Source: Nitrososphaerota archaeon
Lineage (GTDB): Archaea > Thermoproteota > Nitrososphaeria > Nitrososphaerales > Nitrosopumilaceae
Length of the DNA: 64,000 nt
NCBI GenBank assembly: GCA_016215465.1
Contig: JACRJT010000037.1
Location: 1-64,000 of the forward strand
Direction of reading: 5' to 3'
The stretch's first letter is position 1. Every line of letters starts with the position of its first letter. Below the pieces are notes generated by a model. It was given only the letters and a program-made list of their open reading frames with translations. It was not told the DNA's origin and did not search any database. This document shows positions 30,072 to 39,675 of this stretch, piece after piece. The translations under genes were made by a program, and so were the position numbers.

Positions 30072-31352
30072 GTGTCAATTATTGTGCATGCAAGAGATTT
30101 TAAATTCTGTCAGGTGGATATTCACAGAATGAAGTTTTCAGCCGAAGTTGAGGTAAAGGGACACCTAATCGATTCTATGATACTTACCAAAATATTTGAT
30201 GTTGTAATGGACATGGGAGGCGAGTTTGAGGTCCTTAACATGCAGGTTGGAAAGAAGAAAAAGGATCTAAGCTATGCCAAGCTGCAAATTCAGGGAAAAA
30301 CCAAAGACCACCTTGAAAAACTACTAGAGCAGGTTTACAGGGCTGGTGCCATTTCTACCAAAGGAAAAGCAGTAGCGCTCAAAGATGCACCAAAAGACAT
30401 GGTGATGCCAGATAATTTCTATAGCACGACAAATAATGCAACGCATGTCTTTCTTGGCGGAAAATGGATAGACGTAGAAAATACAATGATGGACAAATGC
30501 ATTCTAGTCAAAGAAGGAAAAGCAATGTGCATTCCAATTAGAGATGTAAAAAAAGGCGACAAGATAGTTGTCGGAGAAACGGGCGTAAAGGTAACTCCGC
30601 CTGAACGTCCGCGTGACGGCGCTAACGTCTTTGAATTCATGGGGAGCAGTAGCTCAAGTGAGAGACCAACACAGCACATTGCAAAAAAGGTAGCTCAAGA
30701 TATTTTCAAGACAAAAAAAACAGGAGGAAAAATAATAATCGTTGGTGGTCCCGCAATAGTGCATACTGGAGCAGCTGATTCTGTCGCAGAATTAATTCGA
30801 ATGGGATACATTGATGGGCTTTTAGCAGGAAACGCGCTTGCGGTTCACGATATTGAATATGCCACACTTGGTACCTCACTTGGCATGAATGTTCATGATG
30901 GTTCACTTGCCGTCAAGGGACACCGAAACCATATGGAGGCAATCAATTCTGTCTTCAAGTCTGGCTCAATTGCAAACATGGTGAAAACAAAAAAACTCAC
31001 AAGAGGGATAATGTATGAGTGTGTAAAGCGAAAAATCCCATTTGTCTTGGCAGGTTCCATCCGCGACGACGGCCCACTCCCTGATGTTATAACTGACACT
31101 GCGGTTGCACAGAAAAAATACAAAGAGGTGTTAAAGGGGGCAAAAATGGTTATCATGATATCGACAATGCTTCACTCGATAGCGACAGGAAACATGCTTC
31201 CAGCAAATGTCAAAGTAGTTGTAATTGACATCAACCAGCCGACGGTAACTAAGCTGATGGACAGAGGTACCTGGCAGGCATTGGGAATCGTATCTGATGT
31301 TGGGGCATTTTTGCCGCTAGTTGCGCAGGAATTAAAGCATCTAAAACACTAA
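30072..31352 (+). CDS. Archaeal ornithine cyclodeaminase, TIGR00300 family
   Basis: This family (formerly the LOR/SDH-like group) converts ornithine to proline in archaea and bacteria that lack the usual route; relatives use NAD or a nickel-pincer nucleotide. Typical features: FSAEVEVKGHLIDSMILTKI near the N-terminus, the KPPERP-like VTPPERPRDGANVFEFMGSS linker, a nucleotide-binding KIIIVGGPAIVHTGAADSVA and the HDIEYATLGTSLGMNVHDGS block. Length is 426 aa. A GAGGCG Shine-Dalgarno-like stretch precedes the GTG at 30072. The ATG 19 codons later matches the usual family start, so the first 19 residues may not be made. Confidence 0.88.
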   Translation: MSIIVHARDFKFCQVDIHRMKFSAEVEVKGHLIDSMILTKIFDVVMDMGGEFEVLNMQVGKKKKDLSYAKLQIQGKTKDHLEKLLEQVYRAGAISTKGKAVALKDAPKDMVMPDNFYSTTNNATHVFLGGKWIDVENTMMDKCILVKEGKAMCIPIRDVKKGDKIVVGETGVKVTPPERPRDGANVFEFMGSSSSSERPTQHIAKKVAQDIFKTKKTGGKIIIVGGPAIVHTGAADSVAELIRMGYIDGLLAGNALAVHDIEYATLGTSLGMNVHDGSLAVKGHRNHMEAINSVFKSGSIANMVKTKKLTRGIMYECVKRKIPFVLAGSIRDDGPLPDVITDTAVAQKKYKEVLKGAKMVIMISTMLHSIATGNMLPANVKVVVIDINQPTVTKLMDRGTWQALGIVSDVGAFLPLVAQELKHLKH

Positions 31353-33274
31353 GTCTGCTTTATCTCGCTCAGAACATGAGGATTTTCAAGCGCAGATGTA
31401 TCGCCCGTATCTTCGCCAAGCATCTTTGCCCTAAGGAGGCGCCGCATCACCTTACCTGTTCGAGTTTTTGGCATGTCTGATATGACAAGAACAATTTTTG
31501 GCTTGGCAATCTTGCCTATTTTTTCAGAGACAAACTCTTCAATTTCAGACTGGATGGTTTTTTGATCAACTTTATCTTTTAGTACGATAAAGAGTGCAAT
31601 CGCATTCCCAGTTATTTCATCTGGAATTGAAATTGCTGCTGCCTCTGCAATTTTTTTATGTGTTGTCACTACCTGCTCGATTTCAACCGTGCTCAGTCTG
31701 TGCCCTGAGACATTGATGACGTCATCGACTCTGCCATACATATACCATAGTCCGTCGTCGTCAACCATGACGTAATCTCCATGAAACCACACATCCTTGT
31801 ACTGGCTCCAGTAGCTTTGAATGTATCTTTCAGAATCGTTGAGCAAGCCCCTTGTCATGGTAGGCCATGGGGATTTTATGATCAGAAATCCTTTTTTGTT
31901 TTTAACTGATTTTTGCATTTCGTCAATTACGTCAAGATCAAATCCAGGACACGGTATGCCAACTGTGGTTGGTTTTAGCTTCATTCCGGGAAACACCGAA
32001 AGCATTGCTCCGCCAATTTCTGTCCCGCCTGCCAAGTTCATAATTGGAATTTTCTTGTTTCCAATTTTTTCATAGAGCCACCACCACGACTCTTCATCAA
32101 TTGGCTCACCAGTTGTTGGAATTATTCTAATTTTGTCTAGGTTGAACTGCTTTCTTGGCTCTTGTCCCTGTTTTCTAAACATTCGAACCGCAGTTGGCGA
32201 TATCCCGAAAATTGTTACTTCGTATTTTTCAAGCATTTTCCACAGTCTGTCAGGAGTTGGCCAGTCAATTGCCCCGTCATAGATTATTGCAGTTGCCCCA
32301 ATTTCCAAAAGACCATAAACATTCCATGTCTGGCCTGTTATCCAGCCGATATCTGCAGGCCAAAACAAAATGTCGTCTGGCCTCATATCTATCAGATATG
32401 AAGCCTGGTGGCCGGCATACACTGAAAAACCTCCATGCGTGTGGATTACCCCCTTTGGCTTGCCTGTTGTGCCTGAAGTATACAGAATAAACAGCGGATC
32501 CTCAGATTCCATAGATTCTGGCTTGTATGAATCTGGCTGGTCTTCTACCAATCTTGAATAATCTAAAACCGAGTCTGAAAAATCATACCTGTCTACTCTT
32601 TTGTATGGTACCACGATTAGTTTTTCAATTTTTGTATCCTGTATGGATTCTGGCAGTGTCTTTTTTTGTGACACTGGGTTTCCCTTTCTTGAAAATCCGT
32701 CTGAGACAAAAAGGACTTTTGCGTTGCAGTCTTGGAGCCTGATTTTTAGGGACTCTGTACTGTATCCTGAGAAAATTACCGTCTGAACTGCGCCAATTTT
32801 TGCACATGCTAAAATAGCAACTATTGCCTCAAAAATCATCGGCATGTATATTGCGACAACGTCCCCTTTTTGCACATCTAGTGATTTTAGGGCGTTTGCA
32901 AGCTTGCTTACCTGAATTTCAAGCTGTGAGTATGTAACTGCTTTTTCCGTGCCGTCTTCGGATACAAAGCAGTATGCAATTTTGTTTGGAGTTTTTTCTG
33001 CAAATTTCTCCACAGTTGAGTTTATGATGTTTATTTTTCCATCGGTAAACCATTTGGACCATGGCTTGCCGTTTGAAAAATCAGAAACTATTGTGTATTT
33101 TTTATCCCATACTATCCCAATGTCGTCATTTACTGCATTCCAGAACCAATTCGAGTCGGCTTTTGATTTTTTGGTAAGATCTGCAAATGATGAGATGTTG
33201 TGTTTTTTCATGAATCTGGCAATGTTTGATTTTTCAATCTGCTCCTTAGTTGGTTTGAAAATAAAATCACTCAA
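31349..33274 (-). CDS. AMP-forming acyl-CoA synthetase (acetyl/propionyl-CoA type)
   Basis: The protein of about 641 aa has the ANL-family motifs: P-loop LYTSGTTGKPKGVIHTHGG, WPADIGWITGQTWNVYG, PTTGEPIDEESWWWLYE, the hinge region WYMYGRVDDVINVSGHRLST and the catalytic lysine in KTRTGKVMRR. It makes acyl-CoA and AMP plus PPi from a short carboxylic acid. Acetate or propionate are likely, 3-hydroxypropionate possible; the ammonia oxidisers' main carbon cycle is reported to use ADP-forming synthetases instead. The frame is open to 33343, inside the upstream gene; I chose TTG at 33272-33274, just ahead of the conserved N-terminal domain. It is last in the aspS-gat operon direction. Confidence 0.88.
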   Translation of the reverse strand: MSDFIFKPTKEQIEKSNIARFMKKHNISSFADLTKKSKADSNWFWNAVNDDIGIVWDKKYTIVSDFSNGKPWSKWFTDGKINIINSTVEKFAEKTPNKIAYCFVSEDGTEKAVTYSQLEIQVSKLANALKSLDVQKGDVVAIYMPMIFEAIVAILACAKIGAVQTVIFSGYSTESLKIRLQDCNAKVLFVSDGFSRKGNPVSQKKTLPESIQDTKIEKLIVVPYKRVDRYDFSDSVLDYSRLVEDQPDSYKPESMESEDPLFILYTSGTTGKPKGVIHTHGGFSVYAGHQASYLIDMRPDDILFWPADIGWITGQTWNVYGLLEIGATAIIYDGAIDWPTPDRLWKMLEKYEVTIFGISPTAVRMFRKQGQEPRKQFNLDKIRIIPTTGEPIDEESWWWLYEKIGNKKIPIMNLAGGTEIGGAMLSVFPGMKLKPTTVGIPCPGFDLDVIDEMQKSVKNKKGFLIIKSPWPTMTRGLLNDSERYIQSYWSQYKDVWFHGDYVMVDDDGLWYMYGRVDDVINVSGHRLSTVEIEQVVTTHKKIAEAAAISIPDEITGNAIALFIVLKDKVDQKTIQSEIEEFVSEKIGKIAKPKIVLVISDMPKTRTGKVMRRLLRAKMLGEDTGDTSALENPHVLSEIKQT

Positions 33275-33309
33275 GTGACTCTTCTCAAAATTTGTTTGGC
33301 ATAAATGGA

Positions 33310-33579
33310 TTATGATATGTCGATTCCGAGTCGCCTTGCACACGAAATCGCTGTTTTCCCATCGTCCTCAGTTATGTCTGCCCGTCTGAATTTGACAATC
33401 CATTTGGTATTTGTCATGCGGGTGTTTTCAAAATAGTATTCTCTTAGAACATCAGATATTGTGGTGTTGATTTCGTGCCTAATTTCGGCAGGATCTGCCC
33501 CTTTTAGCCATGAAAATTCAGGCAAATTTGACATTATTTTGGCAATTTCCGCCTCGTCTGGCTCTAGTCCGGAATCCAT
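33310..33579 (-). CDS. Uncharacterised gatB-linked protein, 89 aa
   Basis: The start lies directly after the gatB stop (no gap), so it belongs to that operon. It has an acidic N-terminus, PEFSWLKGADPAEIRHEINT, and a C-terminus FRRADITEDDGKTAISCARR. No enzyme motif is visible. An accessory role in tRNA-dependent amidation is conceivable only from position. Confidence 0.7.
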   Translation of the reverse strand: MDSGLEPDEAEIAKIMSNLPEFSWLKGADPAEIRHEINTTISDVLREYYFENTRMTNTKWIVKFRRADITEDDGKTAISCARRLGIDIS

Positions 33580-34980
33580 TTACGTTGAAATTTTTTCTTT
33601 GAGGATTTTTAGTGTCAGGGTAGGATCTGCAGTTCCTTTCGTTTTTTGCATCACCTTTCCCACCAAATAGTTGATTGTTTGCGGGTTTTCCTTTGCCTGC
33701 TGTACTGCAGTTGGTTCTTGTGTCATCACATCCAATATTATCTTTGCAAGCTCCCCCTCATCTGATATTTTAGCAAGGCCTGTCTGTGAAATGATTTCTG
33801 ACACTGACTTGCCGGTCTTTACTATTTCTTGTAGTGCATTTTTTGCAGAACTGCGAGTTATTTTTCCAGTGTTTGTTATTTCAATTAAATCCGCAAGATG
33901 CTTTGGCGTAAGCTTGCTCTGCTCTCTTTTTTCCCGAGTATCTACCAAGCCCATCAGGTCCGTTGTTATCATGTTTGCAATTTCTTTTGCGTTAGATTCG
34001 GTATGGGCCTGCTCAAATAAATCCGAATAATACTTGTCAGATGATAATACGTCTGCTACCTGTACGGGTATGTCGTATTTTGTAATGTATCGCTCTTTTT
34101 TTGAGCTGATGCTTTCTGGCATGTTCTTTTTCCATTTTTCAATGGACTCTGAATCCAAAATTACCCACGGTATGTCACCCTCAAGAATATACCTATAGTC
34201 TTCATCTTCTTCTTTTGATCTTGACGATATGGTGATTTTTCGCTTGTCGTCCCAGTGCCTTGTCTCTTGGGCAATTGCTATCCCTCTTTCTGCAAGACTT
34301 TGCTGTCTTGTCAGCTCAAAGTGGATTGATTTTTCCAAGTCATGGAATGAGCCAATGTTTTTGACCTCTACTCGCAATCCCCCCTCGATGGACACGTTTG
34401 CGTCTGCACGCATTGCGCCTTCAAGTGACGGATCAGAGACTCCAAGGTTTTCAAGCAAATCCGATAGAATGTTTAGAAATATTCTGACCTGTCTTGGGTT
34501 GTCAAAGTCTGGCTCAGTTACAATTTCAACTAGTGGCGTGCCTGCCCGATTATAATCAACAAGCGTGATCTGGGTTCGCTCAGAGGCACCCTCGTAAATT
34601 AGCCTTCCTGGGTCTTCCTCAAGCTGGATTCTTCGTATTCGAATCTCTTTTCCCTCAATTGATACTTTTCCCTGCTCGCCAATACTTGTTGGGCCATACA
34701 TGTTAAGCTGGGTAATCTGAAAGTTTTTTGGCAAATCTGGATAAAAGTAATTTTTCCTAAAAAAGCCAAGCCTTTGCGGGGTCTTGCAGTTTAGTGCCAT
34801 TGCAATCATGCTTGCCTTTTCTACTGCCTTTTGATTTAGTCTTGGCAGGGAGCCTGGCAGTCCAATGCAAACTGGGCAAAGATTTGTGTTTGGTTCAAAT
34901 TCCCTATAGTTTGCCTTGCATGAGCAGAACAGCTTGCTTTGAAGATTTGTCAGCTGGCAGTGGATCTCTAGTCCTATCAT
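33580..34980 (-). CDS. gatB: Asp-tRNA(Asn)/Glu-tRNA(Gln) amidotransferase subunit B
   Basis: GatB activates the carboxyl group of the mischarged tRNA and receives ammonia from GatA. Features: GLEIHCQLTNLQSKLFCSC with zinc-binding cysteines, LCPVCIGLPGSLPRLNQKAV, FFRKNYFYPDLPKNFQITQ and the IQLEEDPGRLIYE acceptor region. The C-terminal helical YqeY-like tail (from about residue 385) binds tRNA. At 466 aa it is complete. It overlaps gatA by 4 nt. In archaea GatCAB usually serves asparagine, as GatDE handles glutamine. Confidence 0.96.
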   Translation of the reverse strand: MIGLEIHCQLTNLQSKLFCSCKANYREFEPNTNLCPVCIGLPGSLPRLNQKAVEKASMIAMALNCKTPQRLGFFRKNYFYPDLPKNFQITQLNMYGPTSIGEQGKVSIEGKEIRIRRIQLEEDPGRLIYEGASERTQITLVDYNRAGTPLVEIVTEPDFDNPRQVRIFLNILSDLLENLGVSDPSLEGAMRADANVSIEGGLRVEVKNIGSFHDLEKSIHFELTRQQSLAERGIAIAQETRHWDDKRKITISSRSKEEDEDYRYILEGDIPWVILDSESIEKWKKNMPESISSKKERYITKYDIPVQVADVLSSDKYYSDLFEQAHTESNAKEIANMITTDLMGLVDTREKREQSKLTPKHLADLIEITNTGKITRSSAKNALQEIVKTGKSVSEIISQTGLAKISDEGELAKIILDVMTQEPTAVQQAKENPQTINYLVGKVMQKTKGTADPTLTLKILKEKIST

Positions 34981-36425
34981 AGTGATACTCCTGGAAGGCT
35001 TGTCGTTCCCTGCAATGCGTATGCTGCCTGCAAGAGTTGTTTTTCCTGCAACGAGTTTGCGTGAATTTGTATTCCAATTGGCAAGCCATTGTGAATTTCA
35101 AATGGGACTGATATTGCTGGGATTCCAGTCAGGTTTGCAGTGACAGTATTGATGTCTGCCATGTACATTGCCAGCGGGTCGTCGATTTTTTCTCCGAACT
35201 TGAATGGCAAAATGGGGACTGTTGGGGAAATTAGAAAATCAAATTTTTTGAATGCCTCTAGAACCTGTTTTTTTAATTTACTTTTTACCTTGAGTGCTTT
35301 TAGCAAATATTTTCCTGCAAACCCTGCCGACGGGACAAATCCGCCTATGATCATTCTTCTTGTTACCTCTGGCCCGAAATTTCTCCTTGCCTTTGATATG
35401 TAGGATTTGAACTCATACCCTTCCAAATCCATGGGATATCCGTATCGTATGTTATCGTATCTTGAGAGGTTGCTTCCAGCCTCGGCAGTGGTCAGAACGT
35501 AATAGGTTGCAACTGTGTATTCTACCATGTCTAATGACATTTCTTCGATTTTTGCCCCCAATTTTTCAAACGAGTCAACTGCGCGCCAAAATGTCGATTC
35601 TACGTTTTTGTCTAGCCCTGCACCTTTGCTCATTTCTTTTATGATGCCTATTTTTTTGCCCTGTATTCCTGAATCTATTTCTGCAAGATAATCTTGGGCG
35701 TGATTATCAATTGTAGTGCTGTCATTAGGATCTTTTCCTGCAATGTGGTTTAAGAGAAACGCTACGTCTTCGACCTTTCTCGCAATTGGACCGATTTGCT
35801 CTATGCTGTTTGCATATGATATCAATCCATATCGAGAAACTAGGCCATATGTGGGCTTGAGTCCTACCACTGAGCAAAAGCTTGCAGGGTTTCTAACTGA
35901 GCCTCCAGTGTCTGAGCCAAGCGATGCTACACATTCTAATGCTGAAACCGATGCTGCGCTTCCGCCAGACGAGCCTCCTGGGACATAATCTGTATTCCAC
36001 GGATTTTTGCTTGGGCCAAATGCGGAAAATTCTGTTGCAACGCCCATTGCAAACTCGTCAAGGTTTGCCTTTCCGATCAGTATTGCGTCTTGTGATTTTA
36101 GCTTTGATACGACGGTTGCGTCATACGGAGATACGTAATCTGATAGCATCTTTGAGGCGCATGTTGTTTTTCCATCCTTGATTGATATGTTGTCCTTGAT
36201 TGATATGGGCATTCCGTAAAAGGCACCTATTTTTTCTTTTGATTTTATTTTTTTATCAACAGCCTTTGCCTGATCAAGTGCTTTTTCGTTAATTGAGATA
36301 AACGCGTGCAGTTTGCCTTCATGTCTTGATATCTGATCAAGTGTTTTTGCGATAAACTCCTCCGCAGTTATGTTTCCGTTTTTTACGTCGCTGATGTATT
36401 CTAGGGCAGAAATTGCAAGATTCAA
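34977..36425 (-). CDS. gatA: Asp-tRNA(Asn)/Glu-tRNA(Gln) amidotransferase subunit A
   Basis: GatA is the amidase-signature glutaminase that supplies ammonia to GatB. The Ser-cisSer-Lys triad is visible: the lysine in PISIKDNISIKDGKTTCAS, and the serines in GGSSGGSAASVSALECVASL and GSDTGGSVRNPASFC. The conserved GLKPTYGLVSRYGLI and DTVGTIG-like EQIGPIARKVEDVA parts follow. Length (482 aa) is normal. The order aspS-gatC-gatA-gatB keeps every gene within 1-2 nt or overlapping. Confidence 0.97.
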   Translation of the reverse strand: MNLAISALEYISDVKNGNITAEEFIAKTLDQISRHEGKLHAFISINEKALDQAKAVDKKIKSKEKIGAFYGMPISIKDNISIKDGKTTCASKMLSDYVSPYDATVVSKLKSQDAILIGKANLDEFAMGVATEFSAFGPSKNPWNTDYVPGGSSGGSAASVSALECVASLGSDTGGSVRNPASFCSVVGLKPTYGLVSRYGLISYANSIEQIGPIARKVEDVAFLLNHIAGKDPNDSTTIDNHAQDYLAEIDSGIQGKKIGIIKEMSKGAGLDKNVESTFWRAVDSFEKLGAKIEEMSLDMVEYTVATYYVLTTAEAGSNLSRYDNIRYGYPMDLEGYEFKSYISKARRNFGPEVTRRMIIGGFVPSAGFAGKYLLKALKVKSKLKKQVLEAFKKFDFLISPTVPILPFKFGEKIDDPLAMYMADINTVTANLTGIPAISVPFEIHNGLPIGIQIHANSLQEKQLLQAAYALQGTTSLPGVSL

Positions 36426-36426
36426 G

Positions 36427-36702
36427 TTAATTCATCTTTGGCGCTCTGACAAAAGTTCCCTTGTAGTTTTTGAGATTGGCGATAAGTTTTGATTCAAACG
36501 GAATGAATTTGTCCTCTCGAAGTTCGTTTACTGTTACCTCTTGAACTGGAATTTCCTCTGATTCGATGTCTGCCTTGTCCAGAATGTCAAAATAATTCAT
36601 TATCTTTTGGATTCGCTCAAAATATTCATCAGTACTATCAATATCGATTCTCATTAATTTTGCAACGTGTTCTATGTCTTCTTTGGTTACCAAATGTATC
36701 AC
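36427..36702 (-). CDS. gatC: Asp-tRNA(Asn)/Glu-tRNA(Gln) amidotransferase subunit C
   Basis: A small wrapping subunit that holds GatA and GatB together. The 91-aa chain has the family's TKEDIEHVAKLMRIDIDSTD helix and the conserved proline-rich link to later residues ending APKMN. It lies exactly between aspS and gatA, with 0 and 1 nt of spacing. Confidence 0.9.
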   Translation of the reverse strand: MIHLVTKEDIEHVAKLMRIDIDSTDEYFERIQKIMNYFDILDKADIESEEIPVQEVTVNELREDKFIPFESKLIANLKNYKGTFVRAPKMN

Positions 36703-38013
36703 CTATGGCGTAAGCCTGTCTACGTCTCTTGGATAAAATGTAGTGTCTCTTATGTTTTCAGTGCCTGTCAGCGACATTATCAGCCTCTCAAGGCCGATCC
36801 CACACCCTGCGTGGGGCGGAACTCCGTAATCAAATGCCCTCAAGTGGTACTCAAAGGCATCTATTTTGAGGCCTTTGTTTTTCATTCTTTCCTCGAGCTC
36901 TGAGCGTTTTTCAACCCTCGTACTACCTGATGATAACTCCAAGTCTCCAAACATTAAATCAAATGACTCTGAAACCTTGGGGTCTTGCTTGCTGATTTTG
37001 ACATAGAATGGCTTTGGTCCTGTTGGCCAATCCTTGATAAAGTAAAATCCGCTCAGTCCAATTTTTTTCAGGTTTGATGGGTACAAGTCGTCGCCCCACT
37101 CTGTTTTAGCTCCTGCCTTTTGCATTTTTTCAACGAGTTCTGTGTATGGGTATTGTGGAATTGTATCTGGCATATCTGGAACTATGAATTCTGATTCTGG
37201 ATTTTCCTTTGCATAATCTTGAACTGTTTTAATTGCAATTTTTATCAACTGTTCAATTCTACTCATCACGTCAGTATAGTCAATGTATGCTTCTTCCATG
37301 TCTATTGAGATTGCCTCAGACAAGTGTCTGTTTGTACGTGATGGTTCTGCTCTAAATATCGGTGCAATTTCAAAGACCTTTTCGAAGCTCATCGTCAGTT
37401 GTTCTTTGTACAACTGGGGCGACTGGGCCAAAAACGCCTCTTTGTTGTAGTAAAATATCGGAAAGAGTGCAGCTCCTCCCTCTGTTGCAGTTGCAATCAT
37501 TTTTGGCGTATTGATTTCCAAAAACCCATTATCGTAAAAATAATCTCTAATTGATTTTAGGACAAGGCTTCTTGCCTTAAAGACGTGCTGGAGTGATTTT
37601 CGCTTAAGGTCAATTGGTCGAACCTCTAACCTGGTGTCTATGTTTTTGACAGTCTTTGCGTATGGCTCAAACGGTGCGATTTTTTCTACTTCTGAGAACA
37701 CCTTGATCTCTTTAGGTATTACCTCTATTCCGCGCGGGGCCTTTTCTGATGGCTTTACCGTGCCAATTATGCCAATTGACGAGTGTGCCTTGAGATGTGA
37801 TATTTTTTCACGAATTTCATCAGGGCAGCTTCCTGCCTTTGCAAGAACCTGAATTTCGCCCTCTTTGTCCTTTAGCATCATAAACGAAATGTTGCCGTGC
37901 CCTCTGACGCTTAGAACCCACCCCATTATGGTGACGTCAGAATCAGCCAGTGCTGGGGATAATTGACTGGAATAATGAGACCTGCGCCATTTTTCAAGAT
38001 CTGTTCCTATCAT
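36703..38013 (-). CDS. aspS: Aspartyl-tRNA synthetase, archaeal type
   Basis: The N-terminal OB-fold anticodon domain (VTIMGWVLSVRGHGNISFMM) precedes the class II catalytic core: motif 1 around KSIRDYFYDNGFLEINTPKM, motif 2 FRAEPSRTNRHLSEAISID and motif 3 GCGIGLERLIMSLTG. The compact 436-aa form without a large GAD insertion is archaeal/eukaryotic. Linkage to gatCAB suggests that it also charges tRNA-Asn with aspartate (non-discriminating), the substrate the amidotransferase then converts. The ATG stands at the head of the operon. Confidence 0.95.
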   Translation of the reverse strand: MIGTDLEKWRRSHYSSQLSPALADSDVTIMGWVLSVRGHGNISFMMLKDKEGEIQVLAKAGSCPDEIREKISHLKAHSSIGIIGTVKPSEKAPRGIEVIPKEIKVFSEVEKIAPFEPYAKTVKNIDTRLEVRPIDLKRKSLQHVFKARSLVLKSIRDYFYDNGFLEINTPKMIATATEGGAALFPIFYYNKEAFLAQSPQLYKEQLTMSFEKVFEIAPIFRAEPSRTNRHLSEAISIDMEEAYIDYTDVMSRIEQLIKIAIKTVQDYAKENPESEFIVPDMPDTIPQYPYTELVEKMQKAGAKTEWGDDLYPSNLKKIGLSGFYFIKDWPTGPKPFYVKISKQDPKVSESFDLMFGDLELSSGSTRVEKRSELEERMKNKGLKIDAFEYHLRAFDYGVPPHAGCGIGLERLIMSLTGTENIRDTTFYPRDVDRLTP

Positions 38014-38094
38014 GTGATGTATTTTGCTCAGTTTTGAGGTATTTATTTTAACGAAAAAGACGTTTTTACTGACTGTTTACAAATGATTCACAAA

Positions 38095-39462
38095 TTAGGA
38101 ATTCTGCTTTGTTGCCTGTCTTTCGTCTTTGAACAAGACATCGTCAAGAGTTGTGATGTTAAATTCGTTTAGTGATTTTTTCTTTATTTTACCGACAAGC
38201 GTAATGTCTCGCTTAAAGAACAGGTTGACTGTCCAATCCATGGCAACTCTGCATTTTTTCTCAAACGTTGGAAGCATTGTAAGATAGTATGTCTTCCAAA
38301 TCACCCATGCTATTGTACCTGATGTTTTGTATCCAAAAACAGACGCAATGCCATTTCGCTTTCCAATCACTGCCATCATTCCCTTACTTTCATAATTGAA
38401 TTCTTTATCTTGGACCTTTCCAGTAATTGCAGATCTTAGATTGTGGGATACGATCTTGCTTTCTCGCAACGCGTGCTGTGCTGTTGGGGGATAGATGTTT
38501 CCTGTTTTTGTATCAGTTATTGCAGCGCAGTCTCCGAGTGCAAATACATTTTCGTATTTTGGAATTCTCAGATGACTGTCAACAACTATCTTGCCTGCCT
38601 TGTGTTCACAGTCAAGACCAGATACAACAGAATCAATTGTAACGCCGGCAGTCCAAATTATTGTACTACATGGAACCGATTCACCATTTCCCAAGAACAC
38701 AAAATCATTTCCAGCATCAACTGCCTTTGTATTTGGAATTATTCGAATTCCTGACTTTTGTAGGGACTCTGTGGCCTTTTTTGCAATGTCTGGATCAAGC
38801 TCAGGCAATATTCCCCCATTTGCAGAAACTAAAACCATCTTGATGTCGTCTTGGTTGATATTTCGGTAAAAATGCCTTGCAGATTCTTTTACAAAATCAT
38901 TTAATTCGCCAACTGTTTCAACTCCTGCAAATCCCCCGCCCACCACGACAAACGTCATTAGTTTTTCCCGAACTGTCTTGTCATCTTCTTGGTCAGCTAT
39001 TTCCATCATGTGGATTACGTGACTCTTTATGGCAATCGCGTCTTGGATTGTTTTCATCGTAAACGAATTTTTTTCAATTCTCTTATTTCCAAAATAATTT
39101 GTCGTGCTGCCAAGCGCAATTACCAAATAATCATAATCTAATACCTTTACTTTGCCGTCAAATGCGCGGGTGATGGCAACAAGCTTGTTTTTTATATCGA
39201 TTGCAGATACTTTGGCCTGATAGAATTTTTCGTTTTTACAAAACGTTCGCAGTGGAATCGAAATATCACTTGGATGTATTATCCCAGATGCGATTTCAGG
39301 CAGCATTGGCGTAAACAGGAAAAAGTTGTCTTCATTTACAAGGCTGATTTTTACGCTTTTGTTGTTTTTGAAGATTTTTTGCAGTTGCTGCAATACCGAA
39401 ATTCCTGCAAATCCGCCGCCCAAAATCAGAATCTTTTTTTGATTATCTGAGTCCAAGCACAA
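38095..39462 (-). CDS. Type II NADH dehydrogenase (NDH-2) / FAD-dependent oxidoreductase
   Basis: Two Rossmann motifs are present: KKILILGGGFAGISVLQQL near the N-terminus for FAD and FVVVGGGFAGVETVGEL near residue 170 for NAD(P)H. The second FAD contact is in VFALGDCAAITD, and QHALRESKIVSHNL follows. The C-terminal 60 residues, with TIAWVIWKTYYLTML, suggest an amphipathic membrane-binding segment. NDH-2 passes electrons from NADH to the quinone pool without pumping protons. Some relatives act on sulfide, so the donor is not certain. The start is TTG. Confidence 0.9.
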   Translation of the reverse strand: MCLDSDNQKKILILGGGFAGISVLQQLQKIFKNNKSVKISLVNEDNFFLFTPMLPEIASGIIHPSDISIPLRTFCKNEKFYQAKVSAIDIKNKLVAITRAFDGKVKVLDYDYLVIALGSTTNYFGNKRIEKNSFTMKTIQDAIAIKSHVIHMMEIADQEDDKTVREKLMTFVVVGGGFAGVETVGELNDFVKESARHFYRNINQDDIKMVLVSANGGILPELDPDIAKKATESLQKSGIRIIPNTKAVDAGNDFVFLGNGESVPCSTIIWTAGVTIDSVVSGLDCEHKAGKIVVDSHLRIPKYENVFALGDCAAITDTKTGNIYPPTAQHALRESKIVSHNLRSAITGKVQDKEFNYESKGMMAVIGKRNGIASVFGYKTSGTIAWVIWKTYYLTMLPTFEKKCRVAMDWTVNLFFKRDITLVGKIKKKSLNEFNITTLDDVLFKDERQATKQNS

Positions 39463-39661
39463 TTCCTCTTTTTTGAATTATGAAATAACTGCGAAATTCT
39501 TGATTTTCGCTTTGATGATAAAACAGAACCTTGTTTTTCTTTGTGATTAATACGCCAAAAACTCTAAGGACGTTTCTAACTTGGATTATGCAGCATGAAA
39601 AAAGTCCACTTGGGGTATATCTTGTGTAATACATTATGATTATGGAGTTTTGGTGTAGCAA
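39443..39661 (-). CDS. Doubtful ORF upstream of NDH-2, up to 72 aa
   Basis: A frame with YTPSGLFSCCIIQVRNVLRV and ITKKNKVLFYHQSENQEFRS fills the gap before the NDH-2 gene and overlaps its start by 20 nt. An internal ATG (residue 10) could be the start. The sequence is not obviously random, but I know no family and see no clear promoter. Confidence 0.3.
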   Translation of the reverse strand: MLHQNSIIIMYYTRYTPSGLFSCCIIQVRNVLRVFGVLITKKNKVLFYHQSENQEFRSYFIIQKRGIVLGLR

Positions 39662-39675
39662 AAGGCCTAGTTTGT

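Noticed and set aside
31349-33274. Assigning the acyl-CoA synthetase to the 3-hydroxypropionate/4-hydroxybutyrate cycle
   Set aside because: It is AMP-forming by motif, while the cycle in ammonia oxidisers is reported to use ADP-forming synthetases; sequence alone does not show its substrate.
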